Assembly: GCA_019614645.1 (NCBI GenBank)
Contig: JABWDB010000004.1
Location: forward strand, 16,554,001-16,618,000
Direction: 5' to 3'
DNA: 64,000 nt
From: Stratiolaelaps scimitus
Taxonomy: Eukaryota; Arthropoda; Arachnida; Mesostigmata; Laelapidae
The notes beneath the pieces are model-generated. The model ran no database searches. It had not been told where the DNA came from and saw only the letters and a program-made list of their open reading frames with translations. Below, one piece after another: positions 24,048-38,007 of the stretch (its first letter is position 1; the number at the start of each line of letters is the position of its first letter). The translations under genes were made by a program, and so were the position numbers.

Positions 24048-26937
24048 GACAGACAAAGAAAACGGTATAACGGAGACGGTCCGCTCGTCGACGAGTCTTG
24101 GCCTTTTTCCCGCATCGGAAGGTGCCAGTGGAGGTGGCGGGAATAGCCCCGCTAGAACTGGAGGCGTAGCGACCCGTCACGGAGCCACTGTTCGGCTGCT
24201 GGCCAAGACGCCCGGGAGGCAGGGACGAACGAACGAGGGAGCCAGAGAGTGATAGAGAAAGAGCGTGTCTGTGTGTAGTATGGACAAAATGAAAATCCAA
24301 TCTCGCCTGTCGAGAACCGTGACATTCTCCTGTCGGTGTTAGAGAGGAGAACTGGGATAGCGGAATAGTGTAGTAGCGGGCTGGGAAACGAGCACACGAA
24401 GGGAGGGGCAGGGCCCACCTAGGGATGACGGGAAGGGGAACGCATTGTTCAAAAATTCAGCAGAATGTGCTTCCACGCTGCCTCACAGCTCACACATGCA
24501 CGCACGCTCAGACATACAGCAGGGCCGACAGCGGCAGAGCCTTGTTCGCCGCGGGACCACACGGCAGCACAAGGAAACGTGGGGCTGAAACGGGAACGAG
24601 AAGAATAAGGAGGAGGAGGCGGCGGCGGCCGCCAGCCACCTCGTGAAGAACAAGAGCAGCTCTGGGTTAGCAGCAGCAGCAGCAGCAGCGCCGCTCGTTG
24701 TGTTGGTGGGTATAATTAGATTGAACCTTCTAAGCTTCGTCAGCTTCTTGGGAGGGCGCCACCTCCCGACCGCTCAGGACGACTCAGGAAACAAAGAGAG
24801 AGAGAGGGGGGGAGACTGAGCGGCGGGAGTTATCCAGGCGGGCAAAGTCGATCCTCGATTGTCGAGCAAACAACGACATACAGCAGGACTTGCGCGGGTA
24901 GTCAGGAGGCAGCCAGCCAGCCAGCCTTCCTGCCTTCCTTCGCTTCTTACAGAAGAGGAGAGAAACTGTCGTTGGGATTTTCCTGGTTGAGCCGACAGGG
25001 GACAGAGGCGATGAAGGAGAGAGAGAGAGCGAGAGTATTCGCGGTGAGATTCGCAGTGGCTAGATGTCAAAGCCGAGTGGCAAGAGCCAAAGAGCTAACA
25101 CCAAAGCTGCTGCTGCTGCTGCAGTACCGCGTCTACCATCAAGCACCACTACTACCACCAAACGGGTCCACACTATCCACATACAGATAGACCCACACAC
25201 GCTGATCGAACGACCGATCTCGACACACAGACGATGACTGCTCTTATAGTGTATACTGCATATAAGACGATGAAGGCGGTGCAGCTCTGGAACCGGCAGA
25301 TCTGGGACGAGCGGGCTGAATCGGCCCACAGCGGCTGAGCAAACCTGCCGACTGCTTTCACTGCCTTTTCTCCAGCTGGGCTACTCAGACAGCCACCCGT
25401 CTGCTGGTATAGCGCTCGCTAGAGCAGTGAGCGAGCTTTTCGCGAGAGAGGAAATCCATTTTGCCAAACGAAACCGACTCCACATAGACAATCAGTCCAC
25501 CTCCTTTCAATAGGCGGCAGCCGACTGGCAAGCCAACATCAGTCGAGGGCACATCGACTTCAGGTAAGTTTAAATGCAAATGGGCCACTCAATGAAATCA
25601 CAATGCTGCTGCTACTGGTTTTCGCCTCAGCTCATCGTCGTTCAATTAACAATTGTCTACGACGGCGATCCTATGCCAGTGGTGTGTGTTATTGCAGGAG
25701 AGCACCCGTTTTCCGTGGATACCACGCAGATTCAGTATTCAGGAAAAAAGTACGACAATACAGGTAGAATGGGACTGCTGTTTTGGACACTTTACAGTTA
25801 TTACACTATAACAAACAATATAGAATAGCAAGCACTTAACACGTTAAGCAGAGAGACAGAGGGAGAGCCAGCAGCTCAACGTTCTCGCCCAATAATAGGT
25901 TTACCCGAGAGCATGTTGATATCGATCTCTCTATGATTTCGTAGCGTTGCTGTTGCTGATCTCGCCCAGCTCATACAGGAGGCTCCAACGCGGTGATGAT
26001 GGCGGGAACGGAAATACAATAGATAGATCAGACGCTTCTCCTATCTAGCAACAGAACGAATTCTGCCTGTTCTTCCAATTTGCGGCGATTCCCTTCTCCC
26101 ATTATCATGTACTCGCACTCAATCGAGATCATCTCACACCACTTGGATCTACTGCGCGCTCCGGAGCTCTCCCATGTACATCGCATCGGCTTCGCTTGGC
26201 CGAGCCCATGGCTGCAAGTCTACAGCCAGTGTCTCGCTGTGGATCGACTTGGTCGACATCTCCCATTTCATCCGATGCCTTACGACAAGGAGATGGGTCA
26301 TGATGGACCCCATGTTGTCGTAGTCCAACAGCCACATCCAGCCGACCGCCAAGGATGAACCAGCAAACGCGTCGAGAGGAACAGCAGGAGCCACGACAGC
26401 CGTAGCAACGCGCGGCAGCCATCTCAAGCGACGACGACGACGCCCCGGGAACTGCTTCTGCAGCACCCTCGTGCGCTTGCTTGTCGGCTCGTGTATGATG
26501 CGCTGCTGCTTTTCCCCTCGCTGCACCGGCGGAGAGGACAGGGAATAAGAAGCCGAACCCAATACTAGACGGGGGCGCCGATCCGTACCCGTGCAATATT
26601 GTTCGTTGTCCCTGCCACCGCCTCCGCCACCATCAATGTCGAACAATACGAGGTCTAGCGCGTCAAGCGCATACACTCTACTGGGCCGTCTGACTGGGTG
26701 ACTGACTAGCTAACGAAAGATGCCGCGCAGACGACAACAACATCATCGGCCACTGCACACAGCACTTGTATATCGAGGTGCGCGGCCTCATGTATACACG
26801 TAGAACTAGACATAAACATCCCTATACGGGCAGAGACAGACGGAGAGACACATGCATCTGTGTCATCGAAATATGAGAAGCTAGCTGTCCCGTTTACACT
26901 CGAAGCGATTATGGTGAGCCGCAAGGGCGAGGTTCCT

Positions 26938-26962
26938 TCTGCTGCTGCTGCTGCTGCTGCTA
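26938..26962 (+). repeat. (CTG)n microsatellite
   Basis: About seven CTG units. Confidence 0.93.
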
Positions 26963-29900
26963 CTATTCCTGCAATATAGACGAGGTTATATGTGCGAACA
27001 CCGATCCCTACAACTGGCATAGGCCGTCGACCTGTGCCGATGGTGTTTTTCGCGTTGGGCTGTCTGCGAGGATGTCGTCGTTCCATCGATGGTGTCGAAG
27101 GGAGCTGATCGCCTTCGGGAATCGGCGAAATAGCTTGACTTGTTCGATTCGCGAGCTGCGTTGTGCTGTTGAGGCGTGCTAACGCAGAGAGCACATCAGA
27201 TACATTTCTAATACGGTCAACTTCGTTTTGATAGCCGATAATATACTGCGGGTATATTGACTATATCAACGCACAGAGAAAAGGTAAGGTAAGGTTTTAT
27301 TGATTTATTAAAGGAACTGCATAGAATGCTTAAGTTCTCTTATATGTCACGCAACGGATGCACTGAATGTATTAGTCAAAAATGGTCAAATTGTCGGCTA
27401 CTACTGACGGCGGCGAAGTACGTCCTCTTGGTAAGCCGCTCCATAACACCCGCGATATACCACTCACTTGCCGTCTAACCAACAATAGCTAAACGATAAT
27501 AGTTATATTTTGGTGTATTCAACACGGTTCTTTAATAGATACCCATAGCGACCACATATCTTACACAGATTTCTATTTTGCTCTCATGAACGCGTTGTAG
27601 ACGAAATACGACAATATACGCTGATCTCATTCATTCACAAGATGGGGTGCGTCTAGTTCAGCTGGCCAGATGAGCAGTTATTAAGCCAGTGAAGTGAGAG
27701 AGAGAAAGAAAGAGAGGCCAGAGGCCAGTTTCGACACGCGGTCAAACCTTGTCGCCGCCGGAGAGCGTCACCAGTTTGTGAACAGCTCACAGCCCGATCG
27801 CTATCGCCTACCCCTCTGTTAGCAGGAGAACCCCATCTCATCCTGCGTGGACTAGCGCCAGAACGACAGAGAGAGAGAGAGAAATGATCGGACGTAATTA
27901 AAACCTCGTCTAGTCTGCCACAGCTACAAGACTGCTACCAGTCACAGCAGAGCTGTACTGCTATTGTTGTTGTTGTTACTGGTGTAATCGTTGTTCCCCT
28001 CATCGTCAACACATCCGCACAAACACACACACACACACACACCCATTGATACCACTGGTACTCTTGAGCTGTTTTTGGTTACATCTCTCATCGTCACCAG
28101 AGATCGTCACCACCGTCTGCCCGCCGGTTCATCCGGCTGGTGCAGCGTTCGTGGCGGTAACGGCGAGAGGCTGGTGGCATGATACGATATCCGTCGAGCC
28201 ATCGTCGCCGGGAAGGCTCGCTCGTCGTGTAATTGAAACAGACGATCTGGCCACCAGCAGCAGCAGCCGCAACAGCCATAACAACAGTAACAAGCGCGAC
28301 GCTCCCGACTATCGCAGTCGCTGTAGAACCGCTCAGTGTTCTCGGCGCCGCTGCACTGTATTATCGCCACCGCCAAAACCTGATGTGCGTTCGCCAACTA
28401 CCATGATACTATAACCACAATCAGCAGCAGGACCGCTACGGCGACAACGATGATGCCGCTGATGGTGATGACGGACGAACTAACCCGACAACTGGGAATT
28501 AACTGCTGCCAGACAAGAGCTGATAATGAGGAGCGTAGTAAGGCAACAAGAACCTGAACGGAATAGGTAGACAACAACGTCTAGTTGGTCACCATCACGA
28601 ACTCAGCTTCCCAGCGAGAACAGCACGAGCAGTAGCGGCAGTCGCCTGCAGCAGCTCGTAACGAATGAGCTCGTACGTGAGGCCGTACGACACCGTCACT
28701 ATTGATGTCGTTTTCCTCAGCGGCAGAAGCCTTTCTCGGGCGGGTCCTTTCCATTCTGTGCGACAAAATTTGACGACATGATACCCGTCTGCTGTTCGTT
28801 TTCTTTTTTTGTTGGCTTACTTTATTTCAAATGACTCTTGTCATATGGTTCGAAAATTGTGTCTGTTAGTTAGTTCGTAGTGCTCAGAAATGATAGCGCA
28901 TTGGGAGGAACGTGACCACGGTGGCTGATATCCAGCTTCTTGCTTGATTTGCAGGTACAGCAGACTATTCTATAGTATTGGGGTGGAGGCGAAATCAACC
29001 CTTGTTTCGGTGGTCCGTTTTCTTACGTGCGTAGAAACTCGATTCGTGTCCGTCACACAATGGGACTAGATCAAGAATGGGATGGACGGCACCCATCAGG
29101 CTTAACATCGCTCGCATCGTGTTATGTCCGACTGCGATACTATAAGGGTGAGGTTGGATCGTCTCGTAATCACTGACACGGTCGTGTAGATGTGCGTCAC
29201 GTTATTCATCGATTCGCATTTGGGTGCTGTCGCGGGACGGGGACGGCTCGTTGTAACTGGCGATAGCAACCGCCACTTCACGGCTACTACTACGACTACT
29301 GCTAACAGTAGAAGAATCTGCGCCACACTAATATCCTATTCGGCCTCCTTCTAACTGAATCAAATTGCTGGTTCTAGACGACGGCCGGTCCCATTTCCGT
29401 CATCAGCAACAATTCAACACTCAGCAACAATTCACTACCGTCTCATGCTAAGTTAAACGATTCAAGCTAATCTGCAAAAACCGCGAATGACCCACAGAGT
29501 CCAAAGAAGGCGAGCGAGCGAGAGAGAGAGCGAGCGAGTGAGGCAGTTAGAACGATTGAGACTATCCATGGAGTAAGCAAGTAGCAGTTTGCTAGTTGAT
29601 TTCGTGAATACATTTGAATGGCCAAACGACGCCGATCAGTGCCTACGCATTTCACTTCCATAGGAGCATATGTTTGTCGAATGCATTAACACGTACGCCG
29701 GTCAAGAGCACTGGCGCCAAACAGGTCTTCTACTGGCTCCGTTCTACCGTTGGTCTCCAACAGTCGTCTAATAGAGGAAGAGACGGCGAGGGAGCGGGCG
29801 GGTGAGACACGCACGTATCTATTTAGCAATGGACAAATTCGTATGACTTGGCCATGATATGTACTAGTCAGGCGAATACGAATACGATACAGTCGCATGC

Positions 29901-32279
29901 GTTTATATCAACTTGTAAGTGGTCGACTGGCTTACTATCTTGGCCGTCCCGATTCGGTTAATGGCTAATGCTTATTCGAACACGAGCCAAAAATAAGTGT
30001 TGGTTATTGAATTTCATCGACATGATTGTACATTGATGCCGGACGCCTCAAATACATACCGATGGCTACAATGTACGAACTATCGCTACATGTGGCAAAT
30101 GGAAACTCATCATCGACTGCAGCTCTCATTAGGGTCTACAAATGCTCAGTTCTAGCTGAGTGAATGCGAAACGGCTCGAATGGGTATGTTCTGTATTGGT
30201 AGGGGGCTCAAGCTAGGCCGAATGATTATAGTATGATTAAAATCGTGAGTATTGTCTATCCAAAAATATGGCCAACTAAGAACCGGCTATAACAAACAGC
30301 ACGAATCTTGAAACGAATTTGACGTTGACAACTGATCAAAACGAGAGACGTCATGATGAAGCACAGCGCGATTGGAGCCTAATGGAAGCGGTCTTGCGCC
30401 AAAGCTCGCTGAAAATGGAGGAACATCGCTCTCCCCCGTTAGAAAGTCCTCAAGTCTAAACTGATGTTCAGCTTTCTTCCACGAAACTGGATTCGAATAC
30501 AGAGCATGACATCACTACTTTCCCTGCAAAAAAAGAAAGACCCTATATCTATGCCCATAACATTTCATATCTGTATGCTCACAGAAGAATATGCCGGCGA
30601 AACTAAGCTTCAGAGTCTGACACCACTGACGTGCACCACCCGATGATGTCATCGCGATAACGCATCAACTGGGACGTTTCGACTGTTTCGCACCGAACGT
30701 CGAGATGCGCAAATATTCGTTATATTCATCAGGTGTAGGTGAAGTTGGTGTACAAGACCTGCGATTGCATTTTAGGCATTTTACAGCTCGGTGTTGAGCG
30801 GCAGAGCCAATGGCGCGAGGTTACAGGGCACGTCACCTATTTGTGCCATCGGGGTTGTTCAAACACCGCTGTATCGGTCAGGTTCCATTGGTCAGCTCTT
30901 CTGCTTTCTCTCTAACCAATACCCAGAAGCGGTACAGTGCCGCAGACATGGTCGCCTAGTTATCGTTGTTTTTAGCGACCTCTCTCCGTTGACGTCAATT
31001 CCATCCTTAATGAGGGGGAATGGCTAGTAAAGATGCAAGATGCATCCGGAAGAGCGCCGCATTCCGATTTACAACCAGCACCAGCGTCGCGCCACGACGA
31101 TGATGGTGACGACAACAAGAACAGCCACAAGAATGATCTTACTATGTATAGTAGTATACTGCAACAGGGGGACTAGTTTACTGGACGTACTGGCCAACGC
31201 AACGAAAGGTATCAGATCTCTCGGAAGAGCGCGAATTGGCCAAACACCCATAAAGTCCGGTGTCTTGTGCTGTTTCTCGTCTCTTTGACGAGAACAACGC
31301 GCGCCATCAGACGAGAGCCAAGCGCAGAAATAAGGGGGTCGTTCGAAGGGGGGCGACAGAGGGGGAACGGGTGCTGCTGTGAGGATGATGCAGAAATAAG
31401 CTAAGGTCCGCTACTTCGAGGATTTGAGCTTCTTCTGTGCGGCCAGCCTTCCTTGAAACCCGCTATCGGGAGCGCTGCTTGCGCGAAGCGTTTGCCCGAA
31501 CGACGGCCAGGCGCACCACCATGGTAGGGACTTATCCAGGCATCGTACGCGGGACATCATCTGATTACTGCACTAGAAGGCTATTGCTTCGTGCGCTTCC
31601 TGTGTTTCAATGTCTCTCAAACTATTCCGAATCTAACTTCCCAGTCTTGATGCACCAGCTCACAATTCGCAAGGAGAACTATAGGTGTACATAAGTCTTC
31701 CTGGGCGGCCCGCCCGGCTTGCGCGACGCCTGAAGGCGCCTTTCTGCCAGCACTCGCAAATGAACAGCACGGAGCGACTGTGCGGATTTGGTCCCAACCC
31801 CGTACACAAATCCTTTCAGAAGCTGTCATCGCATCTCAACGTCAAGAAGCTTCATCTTCCTTGTCTTCGTTCGCCTCCTCACCGCGCCGCCAGCCCCTCC
31901 CAGACGGCGGGCCGTCCAGAGAGCCCCCAGAAAAGCCTCCACTCAGAAAAGAATCTCACTCTCTCGTTCAATTCGCTCGACGGAGAATCCTTGAGGCCGC
32001 GCCACGCAGCGCCATCCAATGCTTCAATTCAGACTCTCGCCGACGGCCCTGCAGGCCGTATGCGCGAGAAATGTCGGTCTTTGCGGCGGGCCCGTACGGC
32101 CTCCATATATCCCGACAAAGTTTCATTTCTTGGACAGCGACGCCAGCAGTAGCAACGTCAAAACCGAGAACGACAACGGAGCGGCAACGTCGCACATCTG
32201 CTCCTCCTCTCGAAGCATGTTTCCATTCTATCCCCTGCGCTAAAGTTTCGTGTAACTTTCTCTCGACCTGCCCCGCTCT

Positions 32280-32930
32280 GCTCTGTGTGTGTGTTTCTTT
32301 TCTGCCTATATCTCACTCTCATCATTTTTTTCTCTCTCTGTCTCTCTCTCTCTCTCCATATTTTCGTTCGCCTCCGTCATCCATTTTTTTCTATTCTCTC
32401 GAACCGGACCCGTTTCTCGGAAAATGAGAAAACATGATTGACAGGCCAGCGGCAGACGGCCCCCCAGCGGCAGCGGGAGGCACTAAGTATTGTTTTAGTC
32501 GGAGTTGCCTTCGACGCCGGGCGAACGAACCGTCGAACGGACGGCAGCCAGCGGAGAGACGGCAGCCAGCGTAGCCGAATTTTCTCGCGTGCGCTTGCCG
32601 CTGCCGCCGCTGCTCGCGTAGCTGCTGCTGCTGCTGACGTTGACGTCGCTGTTGTCGCTGTCGATCGTCGCTGATTTGGTCGTTTTTTTTTCTTGTTGTT
32701 GTTTCGAGGAACAGCACAGCGCGTCTCTTGTATCGTATTCGCCCGATGGGACGGGTGTCTTCGTCGGCCGCACTACGAGAACTGCTGCGAGGCGGCGTCC
32801 ACTGCGCATGCAGCGATTGCCTGGACCACAACGACGAACAGAGGTCCGCGGAGGTCCACGATACAGCGGACAGACACTGGCAAACAGCGATGACGTACGA
32901 GCACAATGATTATTCACCAGAACAACATAC
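32280..32930. other. polypyrimidine tract followed by GC-rich stop-poor block
   Basis: On the plus strand about 120 bases of C/T-rich sequence (32280-32420) are followed by CpG-rich DNA with CTG runs near 32600-32640. Four overlapping frames are open. One minus-strand frame (32932-32495, 145 codons) ends in a Ser/Asp/Lys-rich section that looks protein-like, and another (32906-32391) is Gln/Arg-rich. No family is recognised. Confidence 0.3.
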
Positions 32931-35101
32931 AATGATTACACATCAGTGGTAAATATGGAACTGGGATCGCGTACGATCTAGCTGTAATTATGTTCTCGAC
33001 GGGCCGAGAGAAGATGAGAGCGGGGTTAGAGAGATGCTGCTTTACAATTGAAAAGGCCGCGCTGCTAGGCAGAACAGGCGTTCGCGTCCAGTTCTCAGAC
33101 ACCTACCTCGGATGATGGCGGTCCGGCGGACCCAGCTGGAAACCTCTTGTCGAGATGAATAATACCACTAATACCGTCACACTGCTGCTATTAATAGTTG
33201 AATTGAGCGAGATCCACTAGCACGTCGTCCGGCTATGGCGTAATCACTGACACTCCACCACTTAACGAACAAGGCATCACAGCCTCACAGCGCTTCAGTT
33301 TCGATGTCTTCGTATCTGGTCGATCATACTTGTCCCTTTCGCACGACTCGGGCAAGAGACAGAAGTTTGATCTCGAACTTTGTGGAAAATGTCTGAGAGG
33401 GTCGGCGTCTCGCTTTGGCGAGTTCCCTTCCTCTATGTACAGGTTATGCTAGGCTAGGCTAACTATCGTTGCCAGGGGATGACATGGCCAAGTTACGCCG
33501 CCGTAGTCATTCGCTGTTCGCCACGAATCTCGTTGTCGTTGTCACCAATCTCGTTCCGTCTCGATCGGACGACTCACGACAACACATCATCAACTAGAAG
33601 TGTCGAAGTGCAACTTCTGCCAGAGAGCATCATCTATCAGTGGTTCCACTGCCACGGTGGTGGCTGGCAGTGTGGCCGTCACACATGCAGGAGAGTCCAG
33701 ACAGTAGGACATGGACGAGGCCGGTTGATCGGAGCGCCCCCAGTAGTGTCCCATCACTCTCGACACTCCCTCGTCACTCTTAAGCGGTTGCATGGTGGCT
33801 GCGGCGGCGGCGGCGGCGTAGTACTCCTGAGATAGCCTCGCACCAGCGAGGACTATGCGACTACAGCTACAACTGCTTACCTACCAGCCACTGCTACTTG
33901 TGTGGCCGCCAAGGTTGAGGTTCAGACGAGAGCCTCCTGCGCCCAACCGCGGGTGCCCGAACTCGCCCGCAGCAGTGGGCTCTGCCGGTTTCGCCGGCTC
34001 TGCCGACGGTTGCGGCGGTGGCGATGAGAAGCAGTGACGATGACGAGCAACCCACCGAGTGTCAAACACAGACACTGAGGGCACGCCGGCGACGACTCAA
34101 ACTCAGGGCGAAGAGCGTGCGGCGTGTTCTGGTAGCGGCAACGCCGACAGCCACAGCCTTCGTTCGTTCATCCATAACCACAGCCTTACCCATCCTCCGG
34201 GCGGCCTAGTTGTCCTCGTCCAGGAGCGTGCCGCCGGTCTCCTGCGGTCCTACCGCTCCTATACCGCTGATTGCTGCTAAAGCTCGAACTGTAGACTGTC
34301 TGGCCAGCCCACCTCCTGGGAACAGGCTAGCCTTCTCGGTCGCTCAGCTCTCTCAGCAGCTTTCGTCGATGCGACTGTAGCAGCAGCAGTAGCGGCAGCG
34401 ATGGCGACGGCAAATACAAGACATTCGTGGCTCACTGAAGCACCCATTACTAGGTTGCACTTATTCGCGCGATTGGGGTGTTCCTTGCATCCGCGCGCGC
34501 GCCGAGCCCCACACTACGGGCGCGTCTGCTGTTCTCATCTCATCTTTCTCACTCTCCTCGCTAACCCGCATCCCCCAAAACGCACCCCCTGATACATCCA
34601 GTCCCCTCCTTCATCCCTGATCAACAGACAGCACATATCTAGTATCCAAATCCTAATCCTTGCTTTGTTGTGGTCGATCAGGACACCCATCGGTCGCGAC
34701 CCACGACGGACCACGACGATGATGACGGCGGCGGCGGCGGAGGAGATCAGCCACTTCTGGGGATTTTCTCAAACAGCCTGCTGGTAGGAACTCGTAAGGA
34801 CCAGCTATGGCGAGTACTGTCAAGGAGGGCGCGCGCATACACACACACACACACAGAGTGCAGGACATTGAAGGACGCATTCACATCGGCAGATCAACAC
34901 CGACAGATAGTTAGATAGATATGCAGCCAATCGGACTATCACCAACATTGTGTTGAATTGGCGGTAGCTCACGCTGTCTGCGGCACGAGCGATGACATCT
35001 GATACTTGAAAGTGATTTGAGCAGAGTTTTAAACAATTTACTGGATGTGTATGTACGAACGATTACAGTGTAGTCGTTGAAGTAGTCATAGCATGCTTAT
35101 G

Positions 35102-35501
35102 AGTCCTTGACAATGCCCCACCATCAGCAGCATCACCACCACCGGGGTGGGCTGAAAAGAGTGAAGGAGCTTCAGGTAGAGCTGGAGCAACAGTGAAAAG
35201 CCAAGTTGAAGCAAAACCGAACATCGCAAGGATGGGAACGGACGAGCTCTTGAGGCGGATTAATGACTGCAGACTGTCGACAATATACACGGCCAGAGAT
35301 TGCACTACGAGACGGCTGTATATAACTGTGCTACACGCTTCTGGTGCGATGTTTACGGGGCTTGCGGAGGAGCTTGAGCCTGAAGCACGAGAAGGGACGG
35401 CGGTTAAAGCATTCGAACAATGCCAACGAAGACGATGGAGGCTAGTACGATGGGAATTGATTCAGCATTTAATCTGGCGTGTCTTAATCTTAATTAGGTA
35501 G
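35102..35501 (+). other. ~133-codon open frame, unassigned
   Basis: The frame runs from after a stop near 35100 to a TAG at about 35499. It begins Ala/Pro/Ser-rich, then becomes a charged mixed sequence (for example VEAKPNIARMGTDELLRRIND) with a Trp/Arg-rich end. Composition is more protein-like than its surroundings, which could mean a decayed element fragment. I find no zinc knuckle, reverse transcriptase or transposase motif. Confidence 0.15.
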
Positions 35502-37230
35502 TGCACAAACATCCACTTTCTGTTACATTGTGTTAGGAATGTTGAGAAATTCACAACAATCGTTCTATTAGCGCCTCGCAGAGCTGCGTAGTCTCCCCTG
35601 CGCGCAGTGCACGCCTGCCCTAGCGCTGGCCCGCGCTGCTGAATCGCGCTTATTGCCATTAAAGGTTGGCATGATGAGGCAGTGTCCATGTTTAAGTAAG
35701 GTTGCTACTACCAGCCTCGCTAAGGCGGACGATGACGTGTCTGGACGATGAAGGCAGTTCCTGTTAGGCGCCAGGTCCATGTCGCTGCTGCGTGCATTCA
35801 TCGCTTACAGCGCTGTCCGTGCACAACTTACGGGCCCAGCGTGAGTTCACTAAGTGGCTGGCGAGTTGGATAGCGGAAGCACGCGCCTCAATGTGCAAGT
35901 CCATTTTGAACCATTCCTGGGTGCGACTGATGAGCTTGCGAAGGGAGCGCGGTAGTTAGCGGGCAGTCCGCTAGCAGGGAGCACTCACCTCTGGGAGCTC
36001 TCACGAACCCTGGATTTCTGAGCAGACAGACAGACATCGCCGTAACAAGAAAAGCCCCGCGTGCGAGAACCATTGAGAATTACAAGGTCCAAAGACAGCC
36101 ACTGTTATATGTACACACAAAGGCACACGCACACACAATCGTACAAATAGGTAGTCAGTCTAATGCACGGCCATTGCACGCGACCACATGGGAACTTCAA
36201 GGCCCTCGCTCGCCGAATGCTTTTATTGTTGTTTGTTGATGACCAAACAGAGTATCGTATATGTGACCGGGAGTTACCAGCGTGTCCCGTACATACGCAA
36301 CACAAAAACAGACAAATCGAGTCACAAGGACAACACACATGAGATAGCGCTAGTAACCTGCGCAATTGCTCCGTAAAATAAGCGTGGACTTATATAAGAG
36401 TTGATAGATACGACTCGAAGCAGCGATGTCGTTTGGCGAGGAGCTCTGGTGTTCAAGGGCGACGATGTTACGTATGGCGTTTCGCTTTAGCATTGAGCAC
36501 AGTACAATGGGAAAATAATAAGCGGAGGGCAAAGGCCTCCACGAAATGAGGTGCCGCGAGCTTGTTCCTCGATAGTCCTGCTCCTCATCCTATTTTCCTA
36601 TCCTGTTCCTCACAGGCCTAGCAGCTGTGACTGTCTCCCTGCCCGCTACCTTCACCCAACACATATTTCGCCATGGCATGCCATGTTTAGCCAGACAAGC
36701 CGCGCGCTACAAACACCGAAGGCGGACACCTAATACTTCCCACCCACAGCTGGGTACCCTCCGCTGTTGGGATGGCACCAGTAATCCCTCACGTGTCCTG
36801 GCCTTGTCGAAACATGGATAGACTCTTGCGGTTAGCAGGCATAACCTCGGGCAAGACCTCGCTCGATATACTTCAGCATGGGGGCGCGAGCAGCGATTAA
36901 GCGACGTGACGCATTCGGTGCCGGCGAATGGCACTGCTGATGTGAATATTTGCATCTGCGTGAGTTCATGCAATGTACCAACGTAGGCGAAGAGTATCAA
37001 TGATACATTGATGTGTATAGGTATTGGACAATTCCTGTAGAGTCACCCGTACAGGGATACATTGTATATACACGTGTTAGCCGGCTATCGCAATATTCCT
37101 CGAAACGAATTTCCCATTTACGGCGGGCTCGTGTATTCGCTTGGGCATTTACGCATTGATCACGATTATTGCAATTTTTCTTGGCAAAGCATAAATATTG
37201 CACCAGTCGTTGTCCTATGCTCGACGTTGA

Positions 37231-37235
37231 TCTTG

Positions 37236-37275
<40 letters not shown>

Positions 37276-37280
37276 CAAGA
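37231..37280. repeat. (AT)18 array inside a perfect 50-bp palindrome
   Basis: TCTTGTC and its reverse complement GACAAGA directly flank 36 bp of alternating AT, so the whole stretch is self-complementary. A second, shorter TA run follows at about 37308-37324. Confidence 0.9.
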
Positions 37281-37986
37281 GCAACTTCAAGCATATATGT
37301 ATACAATATTATATATATATATATAGGCGACACATACACCACCGTAGATGTCGCTATTCAGGTTGGTTTGTCGGTCGGTGTCTGCTTAAATGTGCTACTA
37401 TGAAGCGGCAGCGCGAATTCCGCTTACTTCAAGTCGGCCTCCGTCCGTCAAGTCACTCATCCGGCTCGACGCGCCATCGGCAGTGTGCACAACGTTCAAC
37501 AACAACGACAACAACAACGGGGGTCCCGGGACAGCTCAACATGACGTCCCTCTGGAATGCTGCCGCTGTTGTGCATCCCAAAGCGTCGCGTTCACCAGTC
37601 GCCTGTCCCCCCCTCCTCTCCCCACTTCACTGATTTGGGCATTTCCATCCAACACGGCGCACCAAGAACAACGACAACAACTACTACTGCTGCTCACTAT
37701 AGCCACTCGAATGAATACTCATGGCTCAACGGTGGCCGTTGGAAAACGAACACCAGGGCAGACAGCCATCCAGCGCCACCTTGTCAAACCAACACCAGTA
37801 TCACCGTCCTGTCAAAACGACAGCACGATTTAACATTGGTGGCTCCGCATTGGTGACATTCGAAGTGAAGCGTTTCCCAGCATCCCACAATTTCAACAGT
37901 ACAAAACTGCTGGTGGTTTTAGTTCGGGGCGTGCGTGGTGTCCACGGGTGACCGGTTAGACTTTGCATTATAGAGGCGGCATACTT

Positions 37987-38007
37987 ATATATATATATAT
38001 ATATATG
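37987..38007. repeat. (TA)n microsatellite
   Basis: About ten TA units. Confidence 0.92.

Noticed and set aside
25699..25764. Plus-strand 66-bp segment between TTGCAG and GTAGAA, considered as an exon.
   Set aside because: Open in more than one frame, wrong strand for hth, weak donor, and nothing recognisable in the peptide.
26149..26712. Minus-strand frame of about 188 codons with an FDIDG string that resembles a HAD phosphatase motif.
   Set aside because: The expected DxDxT/V pattern is incomplete, a Gly run follows at once, and no later HAD motifs are seen. A frame of this length is expected about once by chance here.
31380..31530. Minus-strand end reading RLAAQKKLKSSK then stop, considered as part of a homeodomain (QKKQLAQ).
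   Set aside because: The order and context do not match the TALE homeodomain, and the upstream frame has no homeodomain residues.
31780..32427. 215-codon plus-strand frame as a gene.
   Set aside because: The last third translates a C/T microsatellite; overlapping frames of 155 and 74 codons are equally open, and no domain is recognised.
33100..33150. Short minus-strand CCGCCATCATCCGAG segment before a GTAGGT, considered as another hth linker exon.
   Set aside because: At 31 bp its phase would break the hth frame, and the acceptor is weak.
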